In this document: one piece after another, positions 39,423-50,020 of the stretch
How the letters are laid out: each line of letters starts with the position of its first letter
How positions within the stretch are numbered: the stretch's first letter is position 1
Assembly (NCBI GenBank): GCA_012934845.2
Contig: WNNJ02002050.1
Location: 1 to 64,000, forward strand
Source of the DNA: Pomphorhynchus laevis
Taxonomy: Eukaryota > Acanthocephala > Palaeacanthocephala > Echinorhynchida > Pomphorhynchidae
Reading direction: 5' to 3'
Length of the DNA stretch: 64,000 nt
Translations under genes and position numbers: made by a program
The notes under the pieces: generated by a model
Told to the model about the DNA's origin: nothing
The model's database searches: none
What the model saw: only the letters and a program-made list of their open reading frames with translations

Positions 39423-41483
39423 TTAAGTTAGTACATTCTTCAGATTTCTCTTGAAGGACAAAATACTGGAGGCCGAAACCACTTGACTTGGTAGCTTATT
39501 CCAGCTTTTCCACGTTCGGTTGACAATTGTGTTAAATCTTCTTTGTGGACGAATGTGGGTCTTTAACGTGAGGTGATGTCCCCTCACTCTGTTTGAATTT
39601 CGAAGTTCGAACAGTTTGCGACAAACATGTTCCCTCTGCCCTTTTTGAACATTAAGCGCTGTCCACACAAACATTAAATCAGATGACTTTAAAGATTTCT
39701 TCACTGTGGTCACACCAAGTGCGTGAAGTCGAAAAATGAATGAGAGCTTGCGTTGGCTGGGTACAAGATGTGTGGCCTTGCGTAATATGGATTCGTACAG
39801 GTTCATCTCTGTCGTAGTTTGAGGGTGACAGGCAGGTGAAGCGTATCTCATTAAAGATAAGACATAAGCATTGTAAATTAACTTAAAACTGGATGCGTCA
39901 AGCTGGCCAATGGTCCTTCTAATAAGTCCTAAAATTCGACGGCATTTAGCAACTGTGTGACTGGTATGTGGGATGGTCGATAAGCTTCTATTTACGATCA
40001 CTCCAAGGTCTTGAAATTGGAGAACTGTTTCAATTTCTCTTCCGTCAATGGTATATGATGAATTGATGTGTAGATGTCCGATGCGCATATGTTTTGACTT
40101 ATCGGGGTTTAATACCAGTCCCCGTTGATTACACCATACCTTAATATTATCAATGTCTCTCTGGAGTATCATTGGATCTCGGCTATCGATTATTGGTCGC
40201 CAAATTTTCAAGTCGTCGGCATATAAACCACATGGACTCGAAATAGCTGTAGTAAGCTCGTTGATGTAAATAATGAAGAGCAATGGACTGAGTACCGATC
40301 CCTGAGGAACACCGCGTCCAGGATTTCTTGTTTTTGACATTTGTTTATTAGCCAATACAGTAATCTTCCGATTTCTAAGGAAGGAGTTAATCCAATTAAG
40401 GAGGGTTCCTCTGATGCCGTACTGTTCCAGCGTAATAAGGAGGACATCATAGTATATACGATCAAATGCTTTGCTGAGGTCGAAAAACAAAACATCAACA
40501 CTAACTCCAGCCTCGGTATATCTGGTCCAATCACTCCTCGCAAGTATGAGGTTTGTGACAGTAGATCTTCCTGGGCGGAAACCATGCTGGTTGTCGCAGA
40601 GTACTTGGTTATCTTCTAGGTGCCCGATGATTCGTTTAAAAAGCAGTTTCTCTAGCACTTTACAAGCAACGCAGGTAAGGCTTATGGGCCGATAGTTGCT
40701 TGCTAGATTACGGTCGCCTTTTTTGTCGAGAGGTCGGATTATAGAACATTTCCAATTTGATGGTATACAGCCTGTTGACAAGGAGAAATCGAATATGGTG
40801 TGTAAAGGTTCATATATTACTAGTGCAAGTTCCCTAAGAAGAATTGGAGGAATATTGTCTGGTCCTGCCGCAATTGATCGTGGTAGCTTTAGAAGTTCGT
40901 TAAGAACCTCAAATTTATCAAATGGAGTAAATTCGTAACACGGATATTGAGCAGTGGAGAATCTGGGGCAATACTGACAGGTAGGACTCTCTAGCGTGAA
41001 TTGATCTAGGAAAATATTGGCAATTGCTTTGTCATCAGATGTGAGCTCACCGGTTTGCATAAATATAGAGTTAATCTCAGACGTAGTTGATTTTAATGAG
41101 CTGATATGTTTGAACAATTTACTGGGATATCTTTTTGATGATCGACAAAGATTGGAAACGAAGCACCTGCGTTTCTGACGTTTGAGTGCCGTAACTTGAT
41201 TTCGTAATTCCTTGTAATCGGTCCAAGAACAATTCTGTTCTTTGAATTTTTTGTAAATTTTGTCTCTTGTCTTAATCATTTGTTTAATCTGCGAGTCAAA
41301 CCAAATGGGAGTTTTGTGGGATGTGCGCTGACGTTTTAAAGGGGAGAAGTAATTTAGAGCATTGATCAAAGTAGATTTGAAATTTTCCCAGCACTGATCT
41401 ATGCCAATTTCATATGGATTAGGCCATTGAATGTTTCGAATAGCTTGCGTCATACTTGCGAAATTCGCTTTGAAGGGATTCAA
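39423..41483 (-). CDS. LINE E ORF2: reverse transcriptase part
   Basis: A 686-codon frame. After an N-terminal linker (HKTPIWFDSQIKQMIKTRDK), the RT blocks read LPRSIAAGPDNIPPILLREL, IIRPLDKKGDRNLASNYRPI, QHGFRPGRSTVTNLI, DVLFFDLSKAFDRIYYDVLL (first catalytic Asp), GVPQGSVLSPLLFIIYINEL and LYADDLKIWRPI with the Asp pair at about 422-423. The thumb has FQDLGVIVNRSL, and the C-terminus has the LINE hallmark FNTIVNRTWKSWNKLP. All catalytic blocks are intact. This is the CR1-like style. It would reverse-transcribe its own RNA at a nicked target. The matching endonuclease is in another frame upstream. Confidence 0.9.
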   Translation of the reverse strand: MNPFKANFASMTQAIRNIQWPNPYEIGIDQCWENFKSTLINALNYFSPLKRQRTSHKTPIWFDSQIKQMIKTRDKIYKKFKEQNCSWTDYKELRNQVTALKRQKRRCFVSNLCRSSKRYPSKLFKHISSLKSTTSEINSIFMQTGELTSDDKAIANIFLDQFTLESPTCQYCPRFSTAQYPCYEFTPFDKFEVLNELLKLPRSIAAGPDNIPPILLRELALVIYEPLHTIFDFSLSTGCIPSNWKCSIIRPLDKKGDRNLASNYRPISLTCVACKVLEKLLFKRIIGHLEDNQVLCDNQHGFRPGRSTVTNLILARSDWTRYTEAGVSVDVLFFDLSKAFDRIYYDVLLITLEQYGIRGTLLNWINSFLRNRKITVLANKQMSKTRNPGRGVPQGSVLSPLLFIIYINELTTAISSPCGLYADDLKIWRPIIDSRDPMILQRDIDNIKVWCNQRGLVLNPDKSKHMRIGHLHINSSYTIDGREIETVLQFQDLGVIVNRSLSTIPHTSHTVAKCRRILGLIRRTIGQLDASSFKLIYNAYVLSLMRYASPACHPQTTTEMNLYESILRKATHLVPSQRKLSFIFRLHALGVTTVKKSLKSSDLMFVWTALNVQKGQREHVCRKLFELRNSNRVRGHHLTLKTHIRPQRRFNTIVNRTWKSWNKLPSQVVSASSILSFKRNLKNVLT

Positions 41484-41602
41484 TTCGGGTTTTGCCGAGG
41501 GGGCTGTTTTAAAGAGACTGACAGAAAGCGCCAGCCTAATGACACAATGATCACTGTGGCCAATAGGGGGCTTAGAGAGATTTCATCAATTGTGGGTTCC
41601 CC

Positions 41603-42178
41603 TCATGATAAGCAGAGGTCTAAAATGGCAGATGATTGCTTCCTCCTTCTAGTGGGTTCGTGAATATGCTGGGTTAGATTGAGATCGTTGAACGTATCAA
41701 GGAGATTGGATGATTCAACATCACAACCATGTGTCGAAGTATATAGGTCCCAATTGACATGATGCATATTGAAGTCTCCTAGGATAATGATCGGTGATAA
41801 GCTTGTTAGGTGATGTCGTAAAGAGATGCCAATCTTATCAGTTGCGGAGCGCGGAGATCGGTAAAATAAACCGATTTTTAGTTTCTGTCTATCAGGAGAA
41901 GATACTGTTGCCCACCGATATTCGTTGTATGAATCATCTGCTACAATGCTGTGCTCGATGATGGTTAACGGTTGCTTGACGTATAATATAACTCCACCTC
42001 CTTTTAAGGCGGTTCGATCCGATGGTATAACAAAGTAGCCTGGGATTGATATTTCATTATCAGATATATCGTTGTTAAGCCAGGTTTCGCTCAATGCTAT
42101 GATGTTTGTGTTCATTGAATTAACGAGACACAATATTTCGTCAAATTTGTTGTACATGCTTAAACAGTTAGAGTACAT
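41603..42178 (-). CDS. LINE E ORF2: endonuclease part
   Basis: 191 codons of an APE-type endonuclease: NIIALSETWLNNDISD (metal-binding Glu), GGGVILYVK, IGLFYRSPRS, PIIILGDFNMHHVNWD (catalytic Asp/Asn) and SAILDLCLS. The final GHSDHCVI motif is encoded just downstream in the frame of the RT part, so a frameshift near 41.59 kb divides one original ORF2. Confidence 0.87.
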   Translation of the reverse strand: MYSNCLSMYNKFDEILCLVNSMNTNIIALSETWLNNDISDNEISIPGYFVIPSDRTALKGGGVILYVKQPLTIIEHSIVADDSYNEYRWATVSSPDRQKLKIGLFYRSPRSATDKIGISLRHHLTSLSPIIILGDFNMHHVNWDLYTSTHGCDVESSNLLDTFNDLNLTQHIHEPTRRRKQSSAILDLCLS

Positions 42179-42249
42179 GATGGAAATATTATTTTGAGAG
42201 TAACGGCAGTGGTGTGGTGTCGCTGTTGGTGTTGAAATTGGATTGATGT

Positions 42250-43494
42250 TTACGTGGTGGATGCACGAATCTGTGCGGCGGAGAGTGTCGATGGAACGGT
42301 TAGACGGATTCCGAGGCTGAATCGCGTATTTACCCTTCGCCGCACAACTTGAAAATTTTTCACAATTAGATTTTTTTCACCGTTTTGAATTCTTTGTTGA
42401 AGCTCTTTCCTTGCAGATTTCAATCTGTTTCTATCTTCAGTGCTGAGGTCAGGTAGAAGTCTGATACTGGAGCCCCTTAACTTAAAGGAATTCTTGATGA
42501 TTTGCTTACTAGTCTCGGGGCTATCAACAACAACTTTCAAAAGCCTTGGTTTGGTACCATCTTGTTTCTTCCCAATGCGAAAGAGGTGTATTACCTGTCT
42601 TTTTTGTTCGACTGATATTTCTGTTGGGAGAACAGTTGAAAGAACTTGCTTTACTGAATCAACATCATGTTTAATCCGGATGAGACTGTTTGGACTCGGT
42701 GATTCATTTAAATTTACAATGATGAAACATTTATCCCGATGGAATGTTCGGCGTTTATGTCGTTTAGGCTCAGATAGAATAGGTATATTGGGGTTATCAG
42801 TGTTGTTTACAGTGGAATTGGTATGATTTATCATTTGTTTGAGTGTTCCATCCATTTTATATAGACTATGGGTTGTTTGAGGACAATAAAAAGTTGGGAG
42901 TGCTGTGTGATGTGGTGCTTCTGTGTTTGTTTCCGGCCTTGGATGTGTTTTCTGAGTGATATGGAATGTTTGTTTCTGTGTATCCTTGTGAGAAATGATG
43001 GAATTCTCTAGATTTGACGAATCCAGGAAATCGGATTTAAGGTTAGATAAGGAAGTTTCAAGGGTTGTTGCCTTTACGATTCGCGATCTTGCATGTCCTC
43101 GTGTCCAAACTCGAGTAGGGGTAGATTTCCGGAATATTGAAGTATCAGATGTTGCCGTTATGTTGATCGGGGCGATTTCATTGTCTAGTGAAGGTATTGT
43201 ATCTTGCTCGAATACTTCACATGTATAAGGGATATCTGATCGTAATGGTTTACCAGTGTCTTCGGTTAGTGAGCGTAGATCGTTAATAGTCTTATTTAAA
43301 TTTGCAATTGCAAGAGCTGCACAGAAACCACAATAGAAATTGCGACTCGTCATTGTTTGAGAACTGTCTGAGGGGAAGCTTACTTTGGTCCATATCGTGC
43401 AGCCGTGAGAGTCACATGCCACTTCATTATCTGCGTACCCAACCGACTTTGTTGTATTGTTGTGTTTCGCTTGCTTGTTGGTCTTCTTTGTCAT
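42250..43494 (-). CDS. LINE E ORF1: RNA-binding-type protein
   Basis: 414 codons. N-terminal Cys-rich finger CDSHGCTIWTKVSF ... FYCGFC (residues about 28-60), PHD-like as in ORF1 proteins of CR1/L2-type LINEs. The relative at 54.4 kb has the same arrangement (CSTHDCNVWTKIAC ... FLCGFC). The middle is low complexity and polar. The C-terminal third (residues about 250-400) has CFIIVNLNESPSPNSLIRIK, HLFRIGKKQDGTKPRLLKVV and LRGSSIRLLPDLSTEDRNRL, a fold like the RNA-recognition region of LINE ORF1 proteins. Presumably coats the element RNA. Confidence 0.82.
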   Translation of the reverse strand: MTKKTNKQAKHNNTTKSVGYADNEVACDSHGCTIWTKVSFPSDSSQTMTSRNFYCGFCAALAIANLNKTINDLRSLTEDTGKPLRSDIPYTCEVFEQDTIPSLDNEIAPINITATSDTSIFRKSTPTRVWTRGHARSRIVKATTLETSLSNLKSDFLDSSNLENSIISHKDTQKQTFHITQKTHPRPETNTEAPHHTALPTFYCPQTTHSLYKMDGTLKQMINHTNSTVNNTDNPNIPILSEPKRHKRRTFHRDKCFIIVNLNESPSPNSLIRIKHDVDSVKQVLSTVLPTEISVEQKRQVIHLFRIGKKQDGTKPRLLKVVVDSPETSKQIIKNSFKLRGSSIRLLPDLSTEDRNRLKSARKELQQRIQNGEKNLIVKNFQVVRRRVNTRFSLGIRLTVPSTLSAAQIRASTT

Positions 43495-43509
43495 ATTTTT
43501 GTCATATAA

Positions 43510-43880
43510 TGTGATATTAAATCAGCTAACTGAGTCTACGTATTGTTATTGTATAGAACTTAATATAACCAAATATAAGATAAATTCGAAGGACCATTGG
43601 CCAGCTTGACGCATCCAGTTTTAAGTTAATTTGCCACGTTAAATAAATTTGTATTATTAAAAGTCAATTGTTATGAATTGGCGAATAAATAATATACGAT
43701 GTATCAGAATAAGGATTAGAGTCATCGGGAGGAACTGTTATGTGGTCATGTTTCGTCCCCTATTCCTCGACACAACATTTCAGATAGGGCCAAATACGCA
43801 CTTGTGACGTATTTCCTCTGATTAAATTCGATTATCAAGTTTCTTATTTTAATTTAAATATACTAGTTTAACTATTTTAT
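43510..43880 (+). repeat. Structured-repeat family copy 5
   Basis: Head AATCAGCTAACTGAGTCTAC at 43516 and core 43690-43860 (GTATCAGAATAAGGATTAGA, TTTCGTCCCCTATTCCTCGA, hairpin AAATACG ... CGTATTT). Between them, 43585-43640 (GGACCATTGGCCAGCTTGAC) matches the LINE E thumb region, so a LINE scrap is embedded. In this copy stem A is damaged while the hairpin keeps pairing through a changed base pair. Confidence 0.7.
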
Positions 43881-43929
43881 TATTTCTAAATACAAGGCGT
43901 TAGCCGAGAAGCTGTTTTACCTTATCAAA

Positions 43930-44950
43930 AAATTTACAAGTTAATTCAGTGAATTGTCAGCATCAAGATCAGAAGGATTCAAGATATCCGTTGAAGCGCG
44001 GGTGTCGATTCTCCATCCATGCTTGGCATAGTCGTTTAAAGTGCTTTATCGAAGAAGCAGCGACGACTTCCTCAGGCAACACATTCCACAAGTTGAGCGC
44101 GCGATGTGACAGTCGAAAGGTGGCAGGCAATTGAGAGTGGCGCCTCTTATACAGCGATTTTGAGTGACCGCGTAATGTCCTACTTCTTAATTCAAGGATT
44201 CTAGCGGGGAAGCCATCAAGTTTGTTTACAATCTTTCAAAGGCAGACAAATCTAGTAAGACAAATCTGTCACGAATCGAGCTTATCCCTAGCGCACGCAG
44301 CCGCATGCGGTAGGACGTTCCAGCCCTAAAACATATCCTTGAACCTTTCTTATGTACCGACTCATATTCGAGCAATTCTCGCTTAGTGTTAGGAAAGCAT
44401 GCAAGGGCGGACTAGTGAAGCATTGGAGGTGACAGTCTGAGAAATGTATTTTTGATGTAGACAATGCCCTAGTTGCTTTTATCCTTACGTGCTCACTATT
44501 CAATCGTGTATTAAGAGAGCGATGAATTATTACACCCAAGTCTTTATAGTGTTCAACTTCATTTAATAACGCACTACCAATGTGATACTGGAACAACGAA
44601 GTAGTCTTCCCTATTCTCATCAAAACACATTTATTAACTATTAACATGAGCCCAGTGGCTTCACACCATTCAGTAAGGCAGTCCATGTTGTCCTGTAGTG
44701 ACTGACAATCGGTAGGAGTACGAACAACAGTCCAGATTTTTAAATCATCAGCATATGCTAAAACAAGGATCTTTAATAAACCCAGGGGCAGGTCATTAAG
44801 AAATACGACAAAAAGAAGATGGTCAATAACATATCCTTGAGGTACACCGGAAAGCACCCTAGAGCTCTTTGAAAGAACACCACCAACTCTTACTTGGAAT
44901 GACCGCAAAGATAAGAAATTCTTAATCCACTTAATGGTCTTAAAATGGAA
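43930..44950 (-). mobile_element. CR1-like LINE fragment
   Basis: The minus-strand frame 44908-44288 (206 codons) has SGVPQGYVIDHLLFVVFLND, VLAYADDLKIWTVV (catalytic Asp pair), LMLIVNKCVLMRIGKT and HYKDLGVIIHRSL. Downstream (44130-43940), broken frames spell the C-terminal WNVLPEEVVAASS block. Related to LINE E but a distinct family. 5' truncated; frameshifted. Confidence 0.85.
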
Positions 44951-44989
44951 ACTTTATATCAATACTATTATTACAGGTTTATTAAAATG

Positions 44990-45215
44990 GCTATTGTGTA
45001 TATACATCCATAATAGCCACTAATAAAGCTTATAAGAATAAGGATTATATGCTATCAGAAGGAACTGATATGCTATCAGGTTTCATCCCCTATTCCTCGA
45101 CACAACATATCAGCTGGGCCAAATACGCCCTAATGACGTATTTCCTCTGATTAAATTTAATTATCAAGTATCTTATTTTAATTTAAATATACTAATCTAA
45201 CAATATTAAATATTT
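44990..45215 (+). repeat. Structured-repeat family copy 6 (compensatory changes)
   Basis: Stem A is CTGATATG (45065-45072) with CATATCAG (45106-45113): relative to copy 2 both sides have changed (C-G to A-T) and pairing is kept. The hairpin is AAATACG (45121-45127) with CGTATTT (45137-45143): again both sides differ from copy 2 (A-T to G-C). Outer stem TATCAGAAGGAA pairs with TTTCCTCTGAT. Confidence 0.78.
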
Positions 45216-45224
45216 TATTTATAT

Positions 45225-45740
45225 CAATACTATTAGTACAGATCTATTAAAGTGGCTACTATGTATATACATCCACAAAAGCCACTAATAGAGCTTATTA
45301 GAATAAGGATTATAGGTTAATAGAAGGAACTGCTATGTTATCATATTTCGCCCACTATTCCTCGATCAAACATAACATTGGGGTCAAATACGTGCTAATG
45401 ACGAATTTCTTCTGATGAAATTTGATTATCTGGTATCTTATTCTAATACAAAGGATATTATTTATTATCCATCTATAAAACATTTATCACTTAATAGTTT
45501 AAATTTATTTTTAATAATATTTCGTTGATTTATAATTCTCCACTACAAGAAAAAAAATTATCGAACTTACATGAAAATTAGCAGAAAAACATAATATTGT
45601 ATCAAGAATACATAGTTTCAGTATTTTTGGCAGAGGTTGTATTACCGGGAAAACAAAGTTCACACATGTCAATAATAACTTGTCAGTAGAAAAAATCAGA
45701 TCAGCTAACTGAATATACGTATTAAAAATAATGGTCTTAT
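45225..45740 (+). repeat. Structured-repeat family copy 7, with tail
   Basis: Core 45290-45450 (TTATTAGAATAAGGATTATA, CTGCTATG, TTCGCCCACTATTCCTCGAT, TTTCTTCTGATGAAATTTGA) and tail TTATCCATCTATAAAACATT, then TTACCGGGAAAACAAAG, GTCAATAATAACTTGT and CAGATCAGCTAACTGAATAT (45706). Same order as copy 4, giving a unit of roughly 500-600 bp. Stem A is decayed here. Confidence 0.72.
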
Positions 45741-45784
45741 TAATAAAACATAGTTCCCGTCATAACCTCTTATTTCACGTTCCC

Positions 45785-45990
45785 AATTACATAAACAACT
45801 ACGGTCTCTGATCCTTCCTCGTCGCCGCCCCACTCGCCTGGAATCAATTCCCTCTCCACGTCCGCCGCGCTCCCCCTTTATCACATTCAAACACCTCTTC
45901 CGTTCACACCTCGACACATGATTTACATTTTTGGTTTGTTGTGGGCATGTAAGCGTGCGCTGGCACGCTTTTGCCACGTTTAAATATATC
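45785..45990 (+). mobile_element. LINE A-type 3'-end fragment
   Basis: Encodes the ORF2 terminus found in the 54-55 kb copy (SPRRRPTRLESIPSPRPPRS-like in one frame, SHWNQFPLHV.. in another), then the 3' tail GTAAGCGTGCGCTGGCACGC with CTTTTGCCACGTTTAAATAT. A heavily 5'-truncated copy, about 200 bp, a usual outcome of LINE insertion. Confidence 0.75.
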
Positions 45991-46545
45991 TTTGTTACCG
46001 TATTTCTGACAGTGGTGATATTATCGGAAAAACAAACTTCACTGATCTTATAAATATTCGATTTTCAAAATATAAACTTGATCATCAGTGATCATATTTA
46101 CCACCTTATCAAAATATGTTCGTTTAGTGATCATATTTTATTATATTTTTGGTAAAATAAATGTTCACTAAATTATAAGTGAAAATTCATTACATTTACT
46201 GTTCCATCATATGCTGAATCTGTTGGTATAGTATGCATAATCCTGATAGGAAAGTAGTCGTCCTCGAAAGTATGAACATTGCAGTATGAACTATTTTTTC
46301 ATCATTTTATGACAAATTCACATTCAACGAAGTCAGAACGTTCATCATCTTAACATCTTAGCATTAAATTATCAAAAGTTTAATTATTTTCATCATTTGT
46401 TCTCTGATTTATTTGAACAACGTAATATTGGGCTAAATGTTTTTGTTTCTCAGCTGATTTTGCCAATCAATGAACAGTGAATAACTTGTGCTATGATTAA
46501 ATCAATTAGAATAGCTCAATACGCCACAATAAATTATAGTATTCT
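45991..46545. other. Spacer, partly structured-repeat tail
   Basis: 46010-46050 (TATTTCTGACAGTGGTGATA, TTATCGGAAAAACAAACTTC) resembles the CCGGGAAA tail block of the structured repeats. The remainder has GTGATCATATTT duplicates (46089, 46127) and nothing else recognisable. Confidence 0.4.
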
Positions 46546-46549
46546 GAAG

Positions 46550-46980
46550 AGCTAGATGGGCCCTAAAACGGGCCCAACTTATATCATTAAGAGGGAGTGC
46601 TCAGTTGCGCATTTTGTTGTATCTGGGCAATCTCGTGATTAGTGTTCTTTTCAAGAGGACATCTTCTAGAGCAAATACTAAGATTTATGGAGCTCCTCAC
46701 GTCGAGACTACTTACCATAGTACGCCTCGATTGAACCCTCAGGTTGTGAGAGTCCATGGGTGGTTCAGTCGGATGGGGCTCGTTGTTGTATGCTATGGGA
46801 CCTGATCCCACTCCGTTGTTATAGAGAACAAACTATAAAGTGGTTAATGTTGAACACTGTAATTTCATTATTTCCACTATATGTAATTTTCTTAAAATTG
46901 TATTATAAGAAATGTTATTGTAATGGTGAGATGTTATTTCTTTAAACAATAATAAAGGTTTTCTTAATAAATTTCTTTAA
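46550..46980. other. Unassigned moderately GC-rich segment, possibly LINE-derived
   Basis: Begins with GGGCCCTAAAACGGGCCC (46559-46576), an inverted repeat of GGGCCC. Short frames are open on both strands (for example 46605-46805 plus) with no recognisable domain. The segment ends AATAAAGGTTTTCTTAATAA, like the ends of the blocks at 49.24 and 52.9 kb (AATAAAGATTTTCTTAA), so it may be a 3' piece of the same LINE family as LINE F. Confidence 0.35.
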
Positions 46981-47195
46981 ACGTTTGCTTTGATCAGTAA
47001 ACGTTGCATATAATTTAAAAAAACGTGAGGAATGGAAAACTCCCTTTTACATTCAATAATGTTTTTCACGTTTTAGAGACCATGAAACGGATAATTGGCG
47101 GAAATAATGGCAATAAGTCATTTGACCTCACTGGGAAGTCGTATTGATAATTAATTGTTTTCTGGCAAATATATATTCTTAATTTGTATTTGATC
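46981..47195. other. 5' flank of the Neuralized-like gene
   Basis: Short AT-rich spacer. No promoter element can be called with confidence. Confidence 0.3.
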
Positions 47196-47933
47196 ATGTT
47201 AAAATTCCATACAATTCACGGACGAAATGTAAAACTCGATTATGACAGAAGAAGTGCGATTAGAACAAATGGTTACAACGGCGCTATACTGTTTTTGGAT
47301 AGAACATTGCCAAAACATGGATATTTTAGGATGCTTCTAAAAAACGATTATTCCTCCTACTGGATTGGTCAAATTAGAATCGGTATTTGCTCTCTTAGTC
47401 CTAGTTGTCTAATCAAACAGTTGCCATTATCCATATGTCCATATCCTAATTATCGTCATATGGTTGCAATATCTCCATTAGGATGTATCAATCGTGGAAT
47501 GCAAACCAAACAAGATGATGTCGTTTTATTAATAGTAAATATAAATAAGCATACAATATCTGTCAATGGTGAGATTATTAAAAATATGTTTAATGAGGAT
47601 AAGGTATGGCTCATTATTGATTTATATGGAATTTCAACAAGTCTACAAATCTTAGATGATGAATTCCATCAGTCAAACGAAGAAACGATCGATGCTAATA
47701 AGAATATAATATCTAGCTCTAGTACTGATCTAAACAAGACTGAATCAATAAAATGCGTGATATGTCAAGATGCAAAGGCTTTCCACATAGCAGTTCCCTG
47801 CACCCATAAAATTTTATGTGATGACTGTTTAGCGATTTTTAAGGTGAGTGAAATCAGTACAAGATGTCCACTTTGTAGACATGCGATTAAGGCGATCGCT
47901 GGCAAGGAAACTATGTGTTTACTGATTAGATAG
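47196..47933 (+). CDS. Neuralized-like protein with NHR domain and C3HC4 RING
   Basis: 245 residues from ATG 47196 (MLKFHTIHGRNVKLDYDRR). Residues about 3-150 match a Neuralized homology repeat: FHTIHGRNVKLDYDRRSAIR, then NGAILFLDRTL, YWIGQIRIGI and SLQILD. Residues about 190-235 form a C3HC4 RING: CVICQDAKAFHIAVPCTHKI, LCDDC, CPLC. Neuralized-type proteins are ubiquitin ligases; Neuralized itself promotes endocytosis of Notch ligands. With one NHR and one RING it is smaller than Drosophila Neuralized (two NHRs) and nearer to short Neuralized-like proteins. No intron is seen, so it may be a single-exon gene or a retrocopy; no poly-A tract or target duplication is evident. Open and undamaged, so probably functional. 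Confidence 0.85.
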   Translation: MLKFHTIHGRNVKLDYDRRSAIRTNGYNGAILFLDRTLPKHGYFRMLLKNDYSSYWIGQIRIGICSLSPSCLIKQLPLSICPYPNYRHMVAISPLGCINRGMQTKQDDVVLLIVNINKHTISVNGEIIKNMFNEDKVWLIIDLYGISTSLQILDDEFHQSNEETIDANKNIISSSSTDLNKTESIKCVICQDAKAFHIAVPCTHKILCDDCLAIFKVSEISTRCPLCRHAIKAIAGKETMCLLIR

Positions 47934-49234
47934 CAATATTTATAATGAAATTGACCAAATATTGAATGAATTTCTGAATGTTTCCATTTGGCTAATGCTT
48001 TTAAATTTTTTAATGTTCTATTCGTTTCTCGGAATCAATCAATAAGCTTTACTATAAACAAGATATATTTCGATGACAACTGTCGTGACGCTGAAGGTAC
48101 TATTTCTCGCAGGTATTATTTGTCGCAAAAGGTACTATTCCTCGTTTTGTAAAGATTTTGTTCACATTTGATAAAGACAGTATCGATAGTCGCCTAAGTA
48201 TAGTTTATTATAAAATTTCTCTGTTCCGGAAAAGAATATTTCTGTTATGCAAGAAGACTTTTAGTTTTAAAATGTTTTTTAATCTTTTTTTTTCAAATAT
48301 TATTTTCAAATAATTTACTGATAGACCCTGCATTTACCGAAAGATTAAATCGCTTCATAAATGAATAGGCAAATAATGCTGCTAGAACGAACATTAAATC
48401 GTGAACTTACTAGTTTGACAGATTAAAAACAGCACAATCAACTCAAAATTGAAACTTAAATAATTTATGTTGATCAATAACCGCAAAGCAATCTACTTGC
48501 TAACCAAAACACATCATTAAGAAGGCTTACGAAATTTTAAAACTTTTGATTTTTACTTGTTAGTTCACCTTGAATAGATCAAAATAGATTAAACAAATAT
48601 AATATGCTAAAACATAATAGATTAAAACTTATATTAGCTCATGGGTATTTGTGTGAATTATGAAAACATTAACAGCGAAAAAATTGCAAAAATAGTTTTT
48701 AAATTTTATTTTTTATTAAAAATAATAGAAATATTAGAAATAATGCAAATATGTGTGAATTTGCTGAAATTTCACGCATATTTGACATACGTTTGGATAT
48801 TTCGACGTCTTTTATATTTAAACTCCAGGATTTATAGACCAGTAAGACGACCCCCTCCCATCGAATGTGGTTTAGCGCTAATAAGCATATGATTTCTTTT
48901 GGTTTGAGACCAAAAGATATCGGCATTTTTTATCCTTATAAAATTTTTATAATCTAATTAAAATTTTGAATTTTCTAATAAAAACACTAGAATTACATTA
49001 TAAAAATTTTGGCAAAACATTATATTTCACAGGTAAATATTATATTTCACAAATATATTTCACTAATAATTAATTTAGAAATAATCGAATCATTTATCAA
49101 ACTAATTCAAAATAATCGAATTATTAATTATTTATTATAATGAGCATTGATTATCAATGCATTTAACTAATCGCTTAGCGAGTTGACGAAGACTAAAGAA
49201 AACACAAGTATCATTTAAAAAACACTAATATCAT
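47934..49234. other. AT-rich spacer, no gene seen
   Basis: 1.3 kb. 48095-48150 has three loosely repeated GAAGGTACTATTTCTCG-type blocks. No supported coding frame. Confidence 0.5.
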
Positions 49235-50020
49235 TTTTTAAATAAATAAAGATTTTCTTAATAACTGCACAACCGTTAAATAACTAAAAATAGAAACAGC
49301 CATGAAAAACAAACAGATCAAAAAAGACAAGACGAATGATTTCCAAGTCTTCCTATATTATGGTCTCAGGTCCAGCTGGATCTGAGCTTTCCAGCCAATT
49401 CAACACGCCGCCTTCCGACTGAAACACCCGGGGTTTCTCACCTTAAAGAGTCCAAACGATTCTGACTATGCTCGGTTATCCCGAATCAGGAGCTTGAGAA
49501 ACCTTAGTATATGCACAGGCGGACGTCCTCTTAACAAGACTAATCCCGAGATAGCTCAAGTAACCCAGAGGCGCATTCGAGTTTTCCCATTCAATGTCAG
49601 TGGCTGAGCCCGTTTCAGGGCCCACCTAGCTCTCTTTAGGATACGTTCGAGTCTATCCAGGTCAGCTTTCACTGACCAACTTTCGCTGACCAGCTTTCGC
49701 TGACCAGCTTACTGTAATGGTAAATCCCAGGTATTTTACTCGACTTGTGAAGGTAGGGAGTGGTTGATTAGTCAATATGGAAGATAGAGTTGAGAGTGCT
49801 AATCTCTTTAATTTTTTCTATGTCGCAGGGGCACCATGAAAGACGACCACCTGCGATTTCGATGAATTGAGAATAAGATTGGATGGGGTTAGCTGGTCTT
49901 TCAAAAAAGACCGAAACGGCTGATGTCCGAGACTGCATCTTTGCACTTACGTCCAGAGAACAGGGCTGTGGAATCATCAGCGTATACCACTATATATTGA
50001 TCAGCAATATCTCCACCATG

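Larger units (their letters stand above)
39325..43500 (-). mobile_element. LINE E: nearly full-length CR1-like retrotransposon
   Basis: About 4.2 kb on the minus strand. ORF1 (43494-42250) has a zinc-finger-like N-terminus; ORF2 has an endonuclease (42178-41603) and RT (41483-39423). The 3' end (39420-39325) is AACCCTGTACCCAGCC ... TGCTGTTGTATTTAATAATA. A frameshift and stop near 41.6 kb separate the endonuclease from the RT; otherwise the frames are long. CR1-type features are an ORF1 with a Cys-rich finger, an APE endonuclease and simple-repeat 3' ends. It is the best preserved LINE in the window and looks relatively young. Confidence 0.9.

Noticed and set aside
40208-40938. Frames overlapping the LINE E reverse transcriptase
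   Set aside because: Antisense or shifted shadows; the RT frame carries all conserved blocks.
47184-47195. Upstream start of the Neuralized-like gene at 47184
   Set aside because: The codon there is TTG; the first ATG in frame is 47196 and gives a normal NHR start.
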